From: Limnoperna fortunei
Taxonomy: Eukaryota > Mollusca > Bivalvia > Mytilida > Modiolidae
NCBI GenBank assembly: GCA_944474755.1
Contig: OX104123.1
Span: 21,471,083 to 21,535,082, forward strand
Reading direction: 5' to 3'
Length of the DNA stretch: 64,000 nt
The position numbers and the translations under genes were made by a program. Of the stretch, positions 50,137-61,289 are shown in pieces. The notes beneath the pieces are model-generated. The model worked only from the letters and a program-made list of their open reading frames with translations. It was not told the origin of the DNA and ran no database searches. Numbering within the stretch: position 1 is the first letter of the stretch; each line of letters starts with the position of its first letter.

Positions 50137-53100
50137 GCATATGCTATTCCATTCAATATTAAAAACGAGAATTTTACACGAATACCGTACTGTAACGCCT
50201 TGAGCTATTGGCCCCATATTTAGTGTGGCGCTTGGGCGGTACCATGTCTATAATTCCCAACCCAAGGCAACGAACAATATGAGGAGTATAGGCGTTTAAA
50301 ATGTGTTGCAATGTGTAATTTTAACCCTAAGGGACCATTTTTAAACGCTTCGCGTCGCCTTAGGCGTTAATATCGATTCGTAATATTTGACGTGGCTTAG
50401 TTTGGCGTCAGTGGGATTGAGATGCATCCAATGGAAACCGGATTGGTGAGTTTTGTTCGAGTTTTGTTTCTCCATTAAACCCGTAGTGTGGCCTTGGGCG
50501 ATGAGATCGATTCGAAATATTTGGTGTGGATTAGTTAGAGATGAGTGGCTACATAATCCACCTAATCTTTACCGGATCGGTGAGCTTTGTTTTTGTCACC
50601 TTTCTTGGTAATTGCATTGCATTACCATTGTATAACAGTACAAAACGAGTATTTACACTATAACCGTCCTCTAGAGCTTTGAGTTATGAGCGCCATATTT
50701 GGTAGGGCGCTTGGCTGTTCCCTGGTTACAATACACAACCCAGGAGAACAAGCTGTTATATGATAATTAGTCTTTAAATTGCGTTTGAAGGTGCAATGTT
50801 AAGCATATGCAATTTCATTCAATATGAAAAACGAGAACTTTACACGATTACCGTACTGTAACGCCTTGAGATATTGGCGCCATATTTGGTGTGGCGCTTG
50901 GGCGGTACCATGTCTATAATTCCCACCCCAAGGCAACGAACAATATGAAGAGTATAGGCGTTTAAAATGTGTAGCAATGTGTAATGTTAACCCTAAGGGA
51001 CCATTTTTTAAACGCTGCGCGTCACCTTAGGCGTTGATATCGATTCGTAATATTTGACGTGGCTTAGATCGGCGTCAGTGGGATTGAGATACAGCCAATG
51101 GAAACCGGACTGGTGAGTTTTGTTCGAGTTTTGTTTCTCTAATAAACCCGTAGTGTGGCCTTCGGCGATGAGATCTATTCGAAATATTTGGTGTGGATTA
51201 GTTACAGATGAGTGGCTACATAATCCACCTCATCTTTGCCGGATCGGTGAGTTTGTTTTTGTCACGTTTCTGGGTAATTGCATTGCATTACCATTGTATA
51301 ACAGTACAAAACGAGTACTTTACACTATTACCGTCCTCTAGCGCTTTGAGTTATGAGCGCCATATTTGGTAGGGCGCTTGGCTGTGCCCTGGTTACAATA
51401 CACATCCCAAGAGAACAAGCTGTTATATGATAATTAGTCTTTAAATTGCGTTTGAAGGTGCAATGTTAAGCATATGCAATTTCATTCAATATGAAAAACG
51501 GGAAGTTTACACGATTACCGTACTGTAACGCCTTGAGCTATTGGCGCCATATTTGGTGTGGCGCTTGGGTGGTACCATGTCTATAATTCCCAACCCAAGG
51601 CAACGAACAATATGAGGAGTATATGCGTATAAAATGTGTTGCAATGTGTAATGTTAACCCTAAGGGACCATTTTTTAAACGCTCCGCGTCGCCTTAGGCG
51701 TTGATATCGATTCGTAATATTTGACGTGGCTTAGTTTTGCGTCAGTGGGATTGAGATGCAGCCAATGGAAACCGCATTGGTGAGTTTTCTTCGAGTTTTG
51801 TTTCTCCATTAAACCCGTAGTGTGGCCTTGGGCGATGAGATCGATTCGAAATATTTGGTGTGGATTAGTTACAGATGAGTGGCTACATAATCCACCTAAT
51901 CTTTGCCGTATCGGTGAGTTTGTTTTTGTCACGTTTCTTGGTAATTGCATTGCATTACCATTGTATAACAGTACAAAACGAGTACTTTACACTATTACCG
52001 TCCTCTAGCGCTTTGAGTTATGAGCGCCATATTTGGTAGGGCGCTTGGCTGTGCCCTGGTTACAATACACAACCCAGGAGAACAAACTGTTATATCATAA
52101 TTTGTCTTTAAATTGCGTTTGAAGGTACAATGTTAAGCATATGCAGTTTCATTCAATATGAAAACCGAGAACTTTACACGATTACCGTACTGTAACGCCT
52201 TGAGCTATTGGCACCCATTTGGTGTGGCGCTTGGGCGGTACCATGTCTCTAATTCCCAACCCAAGGCAACGAACAATATGAGGAGTATAGGCGTTTAAAA
52301 TGTGTTGCAATGTGTAATGGTTACCCTAAGGGACCATTTTTTAAACGCTCCGCGTCGCCTTAGGCGTTGATATTGATTCGTAATATTTGACGTGGCTTAG
52401 TTTAGCGTCAGTGGGATTAAGATGCAGCCAATGGAAACCGGATTGGTGAGTTTTGTTCGAGTTTTTATTATCCATTAAACCCGTAGTGTGGCCTTGGGCG
52501 ATGAGATCGATTCGAAATATTTGGTGTGGATTAGTTACAGATGAGTGGCTACATAATCCACCTAATCTTTGCCGGATCGGTGAGTTTTGTTTTTGTCACG
52601 TTTCTTGGTAAATCCGTTGCATTACCATTGTATAACAGTACAAAACGAGTACTTTACACTATTACCGTCCTCTAGTGCTTTGAGTTATGAGCGCCATATT
52701 TAGTAGGACGATTGGCTGTGCCATGGTTACAATACACAACCCAGGAGAACAAGCTGTTATATGATAATTAGTCTTTAAATTGCGTTTGAAGGTGCAATGT
52801 TAAGCATATGCAATTTCATGCAATATGAAAAACGAGAACTTTACACGATTACCGTACTGTAACGCCTTGAGCTATTGGCGCCATATTTGGTGTGGCGCTT
52901 GGGCGGTACATTGTCTATAATTCCCAACCCAAGGCAACGAACAATATGAGGAGTATAGGCGTTTAAAATGTGTTGCAATGTGTAATGTTAACCCTAAGGG
53001 ACCATTTTTTAAACGCTCTGCGTCACCTTAGGCGTTGATATCGATTCGTAATATTTGACGTGGCTATTTTGGCGTCAGTGGGATTGAGATGCAGCCAATG

Positions 53101-53469
53101 GAAACCGGATTGGTGAGTTTTGTTCGAGTTTTGTTTCTCCATTAAACCCGTAGTGTGGCCTTGGGCGATGAGATTGATTCGAAATATTTGGTTTGGATTA
53201 GTTACAGATGAGTGGCTACATAATCCACCTAATCTCTGCCGGATCGGTGAGTTTTGTTTTTGTCACGTTTCTTGGTAATTGCATTGCATTACCATTGTAT
53301 AACAGTACAAAACGAGTACTTTACACTATTATCGTCCTCTAGCGCTTTGAGTTATGAGCGCCATATTTGGTAGGGCGATTGGCTGTGCCCTGGTTACAAT
53401 ACACATCCCAGGAGAACAAGCTTTTATATCATAATTTGTCTTTAAATTGCGTTTGAAGGTGCAATGTTA

Positions 53470-53620
53470 AGCATATGCAATTTCATTCAATATGAAAACC
53501 GAGAACTTTACACGATTACCGTACTGTAACGCCTTGAGCTATTGGCACAATAAAACGAGTACTTTACACTATTACCGTCCTCTAGCACTTTGAGTTATGA
53601 GCGCCATATTTGGTAGGGCC
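53470..53620 (+). repeat. Degenerate right edge of the satellite array
   Basis: The last A reads normally to CTTGAGCTATTGGCAC at about 53,546 and then jumps to AATAAAACGAGTACTTTAC of an A' unit, skipping about 430 bp. That A' stops after ATATTTGGTAGGGC near 53,618, and unrelated DNA follows. Private substitutions become denser over the last 3 kb. Confidence 0.88.
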
Positions 53621-53741
53621 AATGTTATGGTCATAGCCTCTACAGACTTTACAAGTCCCTTTGTGCACAAGTTGATATTATAGGACATGTGAAATAAAGA
53701 TGTATCTGTCCAATAGCAAATTTAAAGAGACTTGTGGCAAG

Positions 53742-53850
53742 TCTACCACTATTCCAATCTTAATTGAAACCACACCGAAGGTCGGGTTTTCCGGGAACTC
53801 TGGCTTCTTCCAATAAAAACTGTACGCATGTTATAGCAATATTCAGACAA
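53742..53850 (+). mobile_element. Relic of the same SINE family (sense)
   Basis: ATCTTAATTGA, GGTCGGGTTTTCCGGGAAC, CTCTGGCTTCTTCCAATAAA and AACTGTACGCATGTTATAGC line up in order with the body of the 8,480-8,744 SINE read in its own sense. The tRNA-like head is not recognisable. It is an old, 5'-degraded copy about 120 bp from the satellite edge. Confidence 0.75.
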
Positions 53851-54341
53851 AACACATTTTAAGGCTGATTGGATAGGACTGAATACAGTTTAGGACAGAA
53901 AAAAATATGTTAAAATTAATATATAAACAAAGTATTTACCTGATTTTGTAGGAGAATGTGTCCTCTTCTGTCGTTTACTCATTTTTGGGTGTCTTTGCTC
54001 AGTTTGTAAACACTATAACAGCATTATTGAATGCGTTTTACACATCATCAAAACCGAAAGTAATTTCCTATATGCTAAAATAGAAATGGTTTGATTAAAT
54101 ACCAGCTGGTAACCAGCCTTATAACAGAATAAGAACTTTAAATGCAAAATATATATTGATTATAGTTCATAGGCGTAGCAAACGGTAAGGCCGGTACGGT
54201 TCATTTTTAGTTGCAGGAAACTCCCAGAATGCTGGATTTCGCACCATTTATCGCAGAGCTTCTGGGAGCCTTAATTATAAGCGGCTCCTGTAAAGGCAGT
54301 CCCTACGGCTACTGGTCACAATAATAATAATAAAGATTGGG
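53851..54341. other. AT-rich non-coding DNA, no gene seen
   Basis: No convincing reading frame or splice-flanked exon. A compositionally distinct stretch at about 54,175-54,300 (GGCGTAGCAAACGGTAAGGC, CAGGAAACTCCCAGAATGC, GAGCTTCTGGGAGCC) looks like an old dispersed repeat, unidentified. A short (AAT)n run precedes the next element. Confidence 0.5.
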
Positions 54342-55279
54342 CTAATTGTTCAAGAACAATTAGAAAGGTCTTTCCCAGATACCTTTATGAAATTAATTTT
54401 TAAGGACAAAATGGCACTTCCGGTTGTAAAATGACATGTTTCAGTAAAGTACATCATCCTGATTTAAAAAATATATGGTTGCTAAGGACTTTTTGTAATG
54501 GAGACCTGGTTGCTATGGTATGACCTTGACCGGTGACCTTTAAATTTGGGCTCAAATTCAGGAAGGCCTTTACTTGATGATCATGTTAAACCTATATGTT
54601 TACTATATTATCTGTAACGGTTTTCAAGTTGTATGCCAAAAACTGATTAACTGAAATGAGCCAAGAGCCCGAACTCGAAAACGGTTCATCGTACAGTTTT
54701 GGACCAAATGTATCAAATGAAGGCCTTGATGAGAGGAGTATTTTTCCCATATATTGTCTTCTTCTATCTTTTATAGTTTTTGAGTTGTAATGATAACAAG
54801 ATTGGAGGCCTAAGGTCGAGGTCACTTCTGAACTTTGACTTTGAGATTTTCTTTAAGGACATGTCATAGGACGATAAATAGTGAAGACCTTTTGTGATAA
54901 GCGGAGTCCTTGAAACATTCAAGGTATACCGCTCGCCTTCGCTAGTCAGAAATTTTTAGCCAAAATATGTCATAAAGTTGTCCCAAAAGTTCCTTAACAT
55001 TTGTCACTTTTTAGTTTTCTTGTATCTGTTATAGTTCCAGAGATTACGCGATAACAAGGTTTTCGGTGTTTGGGCAGATAACTCAGAAAAGAAAAATGTT
55101 TCAATTTCACAGGGTGAATTCCGAATAGACTTTCAGTGCCCAAAACTTGTCGCGAAAGACCAAAAAGATGTGTCGCATAGTTTTTAACTGTTTGGTTTTG
55201 AAAGTTGGCGGAAAAATAAAAAGAAAAATAATCCGAACAAAAACAATAAGGTCTTCCCACTGGAATTGGGAAAGACCTT
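54342..55279. mobile_element. Foldback / MITE-like element, ~0.94 kb
   Basis: The outer arms AAGGTCTTTCCCA (54,365-54,377) and TGGGAAAGACCTT (55,267-55,279) are perfect 13-bp inverted repeats, extendable outward with ATTA-type matches. Each end has its own hairpin: on the left CTAATTGTTC-AA-GAACAATTAG (54,342-54,363) and on the right AAGGTCTTCCCAC paired with TGGGAAAGACCTT (55,248-55,279). The interior is non-coding, with phrases such as GACCTTGACC and CCGCTCGCCTTCGCT that I associate with dispersed molluscan repeats. No transposase and no clean target duplication were found. Confidence 0.6.
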
Positions 55280-55633
55280 AATAATAATTATATTTATTAG
55301 TTTTTACCAAAAAAAAAACGAACAAAATTAAATGTACAAATACTTGTTAACAATAACAAATTCACATATACATGAAATAAATTGAAACTTATTGTTTCAT
55401 GTTTCTAGAGTGTCGTTTGGAACAACTGGATATTTATTAATATATTCAATTAAAGATAGAAGTAAAATCAGAGAGTTACTTTTAAAAGCCAAAATACTAT
55501 TCAGTTGATTTTTAATTTTAAGATGAAATTCTCGTCTGAAATTTATAAGGAATTGATAAAAAAGTGCTCCTCATTCTCAATGTCAGAATTTGTACTTTTA
55601 AGGCTTATCTGCTTTATATTTGCATATATCTAC

Positions 55634-55634
<1 letters not shown>
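55280..55634. other. AT-rich non-coding DNA, no gene seen
   Basis: Very AT-rich stretch with short A and T runs, without a supportable coding region. Confidence 0.5.
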
Positions 55635-55671
<37 letters not shown>

Positions 55672-55685
55672 GGGGGGGGGGGGGG
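55635..55685 (+). repeat. T36-G15 homopolymer junction
   Basis: An uninterrupted run of 36 T (55,635-55,670) is followed directly by 15 G (55,671-55,685). Homopolymers of this length are unstable and hard to sequence, so the exact counts may be inaccurate. The G-run could form a G-quadruplex. Confidence 0.9.
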
Positions 55686-56620
55686 TTCCTAAATTTACCT
55701 TTTGCACATACATGTAGTTGTAAAATTCTAGCTTTTAAATTTCTCTAATTAATTGATTATTGATTTAGGATAGCTTATCTACTTGATCCTGTATTCTTTG
55801 CTTTATACGTCAAATTATGTTTTATATTTTGTGGATTAAACGTTAAATAATTGAAAACTAGTTCCTTAATTATTTTTGATACAGAGGTCACATTTCCGAC
55901 CGTGTCATTATTTGCCTGAGTGCTGCGCCTATGTAGTTAAACTAATATGTGTGTTTACTTCTACTATTAGGCACCATAATTTAATTTTTTTTATATATAT
56001 TTTATATTTATTTTCGTTCGTTTGTTTGTAACACGTTTGATTGAATTTTTAGGGAATATGTTCCACACACGTGGGGAAGGGGGGGATTTGAAAACCCACC
56101 CAATTAATATATTTTTGAACGTTAAAAAGGGGGACCTAATCATATATTGAATTATTGAATCAGACCTATTCATTAATTTTTTACTGCACATCCCCATTGA
56201 CAAAATAGTCCATTCACTACCAAAATCATCCAGTGATGTTGATGTAAGACTTTGTTAAATCATTGTGGTTTACATTGGCTTAAGATGAGAATTGAGTCAT
56301 GGATATATTTAAATAATTTACAACTACCCAATGATATAATTGTTCATATATTTTGGAGAGGTAAACAAAAGTGACCAATTCGGGCCGCACATCCGTATTG
56401 CCCTATATATACCAAGTTACCCCCCCCCTTTCCCGGGTGGTTACGCTTAGTGAGAATTCCCAGCAAAATAAAAGTTTACAAATAGTATTAAAACTGATTG
56501 GTACCAAAATTAATGGGATAAAATGACTTGGTAGGAAACTCAAGTTGATAGATACCAATAACATTGATAACGTTATCTATACCAAGCATGATATTGCAGT
56601 ACACTGGTTATCAATCTTTG
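55686..56620. other. AT-rich non-coding DNA with short G and C runs
   Basis: No gene recognised. Short homopolymers occur near 56,089 (GGGG-AA-GGGGGGG) and 56,419 (C9). The frames on both strands are short and compositionally simple. Confidence 0.5.
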
Positions 56621-57003
56621 TGCCCAGCGCGTCCCCGGGTGGCGGATAGGGGAGACCCTCTCGTTGGGGGTTGTCAGGTCATAATACGGAAAGCCAGACC
56701 GCGGACCGTAGTGGGTAACGTTTTTGGAGAGTGCCACGCTCCTTGCACGATAAAAACCCCTTTTGTAGATTTCGAATAGAGTAGACTCATTGTAGCCGCT
56801 ACAAAAGGCTAAATTTTTCGCCCCTACCCAAAACTCTATACTTTTCCAGTGGCAGTCAAAATTGTATTCCCTGTGACCATTCCCACCCCATTTTCCGTGG
56901 ATTTATTGTTTGTTAACTTGTTCCCGTCCTGAATATAGCTGAAATACTGCTCGCTGGACGTAAAGCATACATCCAATCAATACATCCGGAGAAGACAATT
57001 CTA
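56621..57003 (+). mobile_element. Short interspersed repeat family 2, copy 1
   Basis: Shares with 58,061-58,404, in the same order: CCAGCGCG, GGCGGATAGGGG, TCGTTGGGG, ATAATACGGAAAGCC, ACCGCGGA, then CCCCTACCCAAAACTCTATA and a 3' tail GGACGTAAAGCATACATCC followed by CAATCAAT. Tails of the type ATAGCTGAAATACTGC-GGACGT-AAGCA-(ATCA)n are common in bivalve dispersed repeats, from memory. GC-rich against an AT-rich background. It has no coding capacity; probably a SINE-like or non-autonomous LINE-tailed element. The boundaries are approximate. Confidence 0.65.
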
Positions 57004-58060
57004 AGTTGTAAAACTTGTGTCCGATCCATTTGTTGCTTTTTAAGAACAATAAAATATGTTTAAATTATTCCAATCAATCAATCAATCTTTGTCATATAGG
57101 ATCTAGAACTCTGCTACGTTTTACGCTTTAATAGCGTATTTGAACATGTAATGTTGACCCGGATAGCTGGAAATGGCTTCTATTCATAAAAGATACGTCT
57201 ATTACAGAAGTCAATAGCAGTTTCAGTTTCATTAACTGTTTTCAGCCTATTGACCTGCAATTTAGCATCGACCTTTTTGAGTATTCAGTTTAATTGGAAA
57301 ATTATTCCAGAGACCAAAGATTTACCAGGTTACGTGGTGATGGATCAATTAAAAAAATTGGGAATTCTTTGTTGTCTTAGTTTTTGTAAAACCTAAATAA
57401 AGCAAATGCCTAGAACAGAATTTCTAGATTTTGTTTAAGTATTATCGTATATTATTAAACTCGATAATAGTCAAGGATTTGTCGACTACCTTTTGATATT
57501 CTGTGAATAATGATCTAACATCTTTTACAGTGCGAAAAATTAAGAAGATATAATTAATAATTAATACACGAGTGAGGTTTACTGTGACGGATATATTAGC
57601 TTTTTAAACGATTTTTCTTGTGTGTTGCATGGCTTACGCTTTTATTATAATACACTAGCGTGACTGCCTAAATATTGTATTGCCATCCTAAATCGGAATG
57701 ATGCGAGGTTTGACGCCACAGCAGATGATCTACAGGGCATCCTCCACCGAAATCATTGCATGAAATGGAGTGTAACTTTGCTAAACTTAACAAAATCATT
57801 GATGAATTTTCTTGTAAAGCAGAAAGGATGACATTTTTGGCACGCGTATGCGTGTTGGTTATGTTTTTATTCTGCGTATTCCCATTGTCTAGATCGAGCT
57901 GATCAATATTCAACTAGCATTCATAGAACGTTTCATGACCAAAGCAGCTCTACTCTTTAACAAATTCAGAGCTGCATGTTACCAACATTGTCGTCCTAAA
58001 CTTGGTATGCTCTTCCTTAGATTGGAAATATGGTTACATGAAATGATAAACCCACAAGGG
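57004..58060. other. AT-rich non-coding DNA, no gene recognised
   Basis: Contains an (AATC)4-type run at 57,070-57,087 that may be another element's tail. A minus-strand frame of about 80 codons at 57,668-57,913 has no domain that I recognise and no splice or promoter context; I do not call it a gene. Confidence 0.45.
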
Positions 58061-58404
58061 ATCTATAAGCGCGACCACCATGGGTCGGATAGTGTAGGCC
58101 ATTTCGTTGGGGAGTGGTCAAACTATAATACGGAGAGCCTGTCCGCGGAACATTGTGTGCAGCGTGAGTGACATGTTTCTTCCACTATACAGACCGTATT
58201 TTTAGTTTTCTAATAAGATTAGGCAAATTATACCCCCTTCAAAATTAATGTTAATTTTTGTCCCTTCCCTATACCCATACTTTTTAAATGGTGCATAAAC
58301 TAGTTTCATGTCCTTCAGTCAGTCGCATTTAGGTAACATTTGTGAACTTAATCTCTTCTCTAATACCGTTGACGTTAAGCAATCATGCATCCATTCATTC
58401 ATTT
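58061..58404 (+). mobile_element. Short interspersed repeat family 2, copy 2
   Basis: Aligned with copy 1: TAAGCGCGACC, GGTCGGATAG, TTTCGTTGGGG, ATAATACGGAGAGCCTG, TCCGCGGA, later TTGTCCCTTCCCTATACCCA, and a tail GACGTTAAGCAATCATGC followed by CATTCATTCATT. About 70% identity over the GC-rich 65-bp core by hand alignment, less elsewhere. Same orientation as copy 1, about 1.4 kb apart. The boundaries are approximate. Confidence 0.65.
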
Positions 58405-58641
58405 CGTTGAGCAGTTCAACCTAAGACTAAGAACCATTGCAAACCAAACTGGCCCGAACCTTTCTGCAATAAAGGTGCTCTATAGTCTATAGAACAGCTG
58501 GTGCAGATTGAATTAGCAAGCGAGTTTTGGGAGTTGAGTAGTTATTAATGGTCGTTATTAGATTGTTTTGTCTTACCATGGTTTTGTTTGACTTTTCTTT
58601 TATCATCACTCCTAGGTATCTTTTTCCATGGCTTAAACTTA

Positions 58642-58667
58642 CACCCCCTGAAACGTAAAACGTTCCC
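58642..58667 (+). repeat. Left terminal inverted repeat
   Basis: 26 bp, CACCCCCTGAAACGTAAAAC then GTTCCC; exact reverse complement of 61,473-61,498. Preceded by TA. Confidence 0.9.
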
Positions 58668-58745
58668 GTACGAACGTTAAACGGACGAACCAAAAACGAC
58701 ATACGAACGGACGAAGAACGAACGAACGCTCTTATCGTCCAGACG
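58668..58745 (+). repeat. Left subterminal GAACG-rich segment
   Basis: Irregular repeats of GAACG, GGACGAAC and ACGAACGAACG. The motif has the same strand orientation as at the right end (61,330-61,468), so it is a direct rather than an inverted subterminal repeat. Confidence 0.75.
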
Positions 58746-59400
58746 AACCATTTAAAAATTAACCAATCAGAGACAAGCTATACGCTTCAATCGTTCGTAT
58801 GTGGGAAAACGAATGGAGACGCCTATATCGTGTTTTGTAAAAATCAAGAAACGTTCGATCATTTTTAAATAAAATCTTGAGAATCAAGCCGGTTTATAGT
58901 AAACAAATAAAAAATTGAAACGAAATAAATAATAAAATAATTATACTTTATTTTCATTAAATCATCATTTAAATGATTTGTGACAGCTCAAACAGGTAAT
59001 ACACACATAAAAAAACGTGACAATTAACATAACAAGCCCACGAAAAAGCCTACGAGAAAATTTGTGGGGTTGAGTATTTTTATTAAATATTCATGTTCGT
59101 GATTTGGGCTAAACATGGAAATGTTTTAATAATGGAACTATAAATATTTTTTATCACAGTGTAAAAAGAACGAGCTTAATCGTCGATTTTATTTTAATTA
59201 CTAACAGTAATTATTACACATTCCAGAGGAAGCTCTTTATAATGAAATGTACTAATCCAACTGTATATTTATTATGTGTTATATAATTGTTAAACCTTAT
59301 AGTTTCATAAATTAAGGGGTAATTTATTACAAAAATTCTCAATTGGAAAATGTTCATCAAGGTGGTGTTCAAATAACACATTTAAAATCACATTTGTAAT

Positions 59401-60773
59401 ATCACTCCGACCCGAGACCATTGCAAGAATATTAAAAACCATATTTAACATAAAAAAAACTACTGAGACCTTCGAGATACAATTAAAAACTAAATTAAAC
59501 ATATAAAATGACCCCTGATACATAAGAAATGCAATAAAAAACCATAATACAAAAATAAAATCAATCCTGAGACCTTAGCTATGCAGTTAAAAACCATATA
59601 AATCATACAATTTCACTCCTGAGACCCTAGCAATACAATTAAAAACCATATTTCACATGCAAAATCACTCCTGAGACTTTTGCAATACAATTAAAAACCA
59701 TATTTCACATGCAAAAATCACTCCTGAGACTTTTGCAATACAATTACAAACTATATTACACATATAAAGTCACTCCTGAGAACTTTGGGATACAATTAAA
59801 AACCATATTTCACATATAAAATCACTCCTGAGACCTTTGCGCCACAATTCAAAACCATATTACACATATAAAATCACTCCTTAGACCTTTGCGATACAAT
59901 TAAAAACCATATTACGCATATGAAATCACTCCTGAGACCCTAGCAATACAATTAAAAACCATATTTTACATGCAAAATCACTTCTGAGACCTTTTTGATA
60001 CAATTAAAACCAATATTTCACATACAAAATCACTCCTGAGACCCTAGCAATACAATTAAAAACAATATTTCACATACAAAATCACTCCTGAGACCCTAGC
60101 TATACAATAAAAAACTATATTACACATATAAAATCACTCCTGAGACCTTTGCGATACAATTAAAAACCATATTTCACATATAAAATCACTCCTAAGACCC
60201 TAGCAATACAATTAAAAACCATATTGCACATGCAAAATCACCCCTGAGTCCTTTGTGATACAATTAAAAACAATATTACACATATAAAATCACTCCTCAG
60301 ACCTTTTGGATACAATTAAAAACCATATTACATATATAAAATCACTCCTGAGACCCTAGCATTACAATTAAAAACCTTATTTCACATGCAAAATCACTCC
60401 TGAGACATTTGCAATACAATTAAAAACCATATTTCACATATAAAATCACTCCTGAGACCTTTGCGATACAATAAAAAACCATATTACACATACAAAATCA
60501 CTCCTGAGAACTTTGCGATACAATTAAAAACCATATTTCACATATAAAATCACTCCTTAGACCCTAGCAATACAACTAAAAACCATATTTTACATGCAAA
60601 ATCACTCCCGAGACCTTTCAAATGTGATACAATTAAAACCAATATTTCACATACAAAATCACTCCTGAGACCCTAGCAATACAATTAAAAACAATATTTC
60701 ACATACAAAATCACTCCTGAGACCCTAGCTATACAATTACATGTAACTATATTACACATATAAAATCACTCCC
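59401..60773. repeat. 52-bp minisatellite inside the TIR element (~26 copies)
   Basis: The unit is of the form ATCACTCCTGAGACC, a TAG or TTTG variable block, CAATACAATTAAAAACCATA, TTTCACATGCAAA. The first copies (59,401-59,600) are degenerate and the middle ones regular. Two variant types (CCCTAGCAATAC with CACATGCAAA; CTTTGCGATAC with CACATATAAA) intermix. A block of about 12 units is itself duplicated: AATTAAAACCAATATTTC occurs at 60,002 and 60,631, offset 629 bp. No conserved palindrome or unique spacers, so it is not CRISPR-like. Confidence 0.92.
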
Positions 60774-61289
60774 ATAGCATACTATAATTAACTTCTTTGA
60801 CCTAACTAAGAGATGCTAAATCAATCATGAGACATTATATATATGCAATTTTAAGATTTTATGCAAGATTATTCAGTTTTATTAAGTTTGCTGTGTAAAC
60901 AGCTATTCAGTTTTTGTTTCAAATGAAGACAATGTAGGCATGTTCAAAGACTTTTGGATAAAACATACATTTTTAAAAGGTTTTAGGTACTAAAATGGAA
61001 AAATTTCATGTGTTTATAAAATTTGGAGTGTTCAAATAAATCATATTTATTTGTACAACCTGAATATTGTAGATTTACATATAACAAAATAAACCAAGAA
61101 AGTATTTCTCAAATTGTTTATGTTTATATTTAATTTAAAACATGTTCATGGTTTTAATGAATTTATAGTTTTAAAATAAATACAATTTATTTGACATTTT
61201 AATGTTCAGGTTATTTTAATTTGATAACAGAATGTAGTATTTTCTATTAGACTAACAAAGTGTAAAATATTTTCTTTTGCGAATGCTGA

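Larger units (their letters stand above)
1..53620. repeat. Satellite DNA array, ~668-bp composite monomer, ~80 copies
   Basis: One motif series recurs without interruption: a start of the type AAGCATATGCAATTTCATTC (or AAGCAGATGCTATTTC) occurs at 1, 669, 1341, 2009, 2677, 3343, 4005 and so on, giving a period of 662-672 bp. All copies face the same way. The array is cut by the left window edge, and the right edge falls in the middle of a monomer near 53,620. Neighbouring copies mostly differ by a few percent by eye. Landmarks in each unit are a GATATCGATTCG / GATCGATTCG pair, TTAACCCTAAGGGACC, and GCGCCATATTTGG twice. I see no rRNA, histone, snRNA or 5S motifs in the unit. The period is 2 modulo 3, so reading frames cannot run through successive units. 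A centromeric, pericentromeric or subtelomeric position is possible but is not shown by the sequence. Confidence 0.98.

Noticed and set aside
2007..52008. Dozens of recurring 61-91 codon open frames on both strands within the array (for example 2262-2486, 4458-4649, 9176-9415, 48156-48413).
   Set aside because: They are the same satellite segments read repeatedly. The 668-bp period breaks frame in each unit, starts and stops vary with single substitutions, and both strands of the same segment are open. No domain is recognisable, so they are not genes.
54592..55260. Two minus-strand frames of 77 and 88 codons.
   Set aside because: They lie within the foldback repeat, contain no recognised domain, and are not flanked by splice sites.
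55505..55717. 70-codon plus-strand frame with a run of Phe and Gly.
   Set aside because: It exists only because it crosses the T36-G15 homopolymer tract; no domain or splice context.
57668..58171. An 81-codon minus-strand frame and a 78-codon plus-strand frame.
   Set aside because: The first has no recognisable domain. The second runs through the dispersed repeat at 58,061-58,404. Both are of chance length for this composition.
59401..60773. Possible CRISPR-like array of regularly spaced repeats.
   Set aside because: The 52-bp units are contiguous and vary throughout, with no constant repeat and unique spacer, and the host is eukaryotic. It is a minisatellite inside a transposon.
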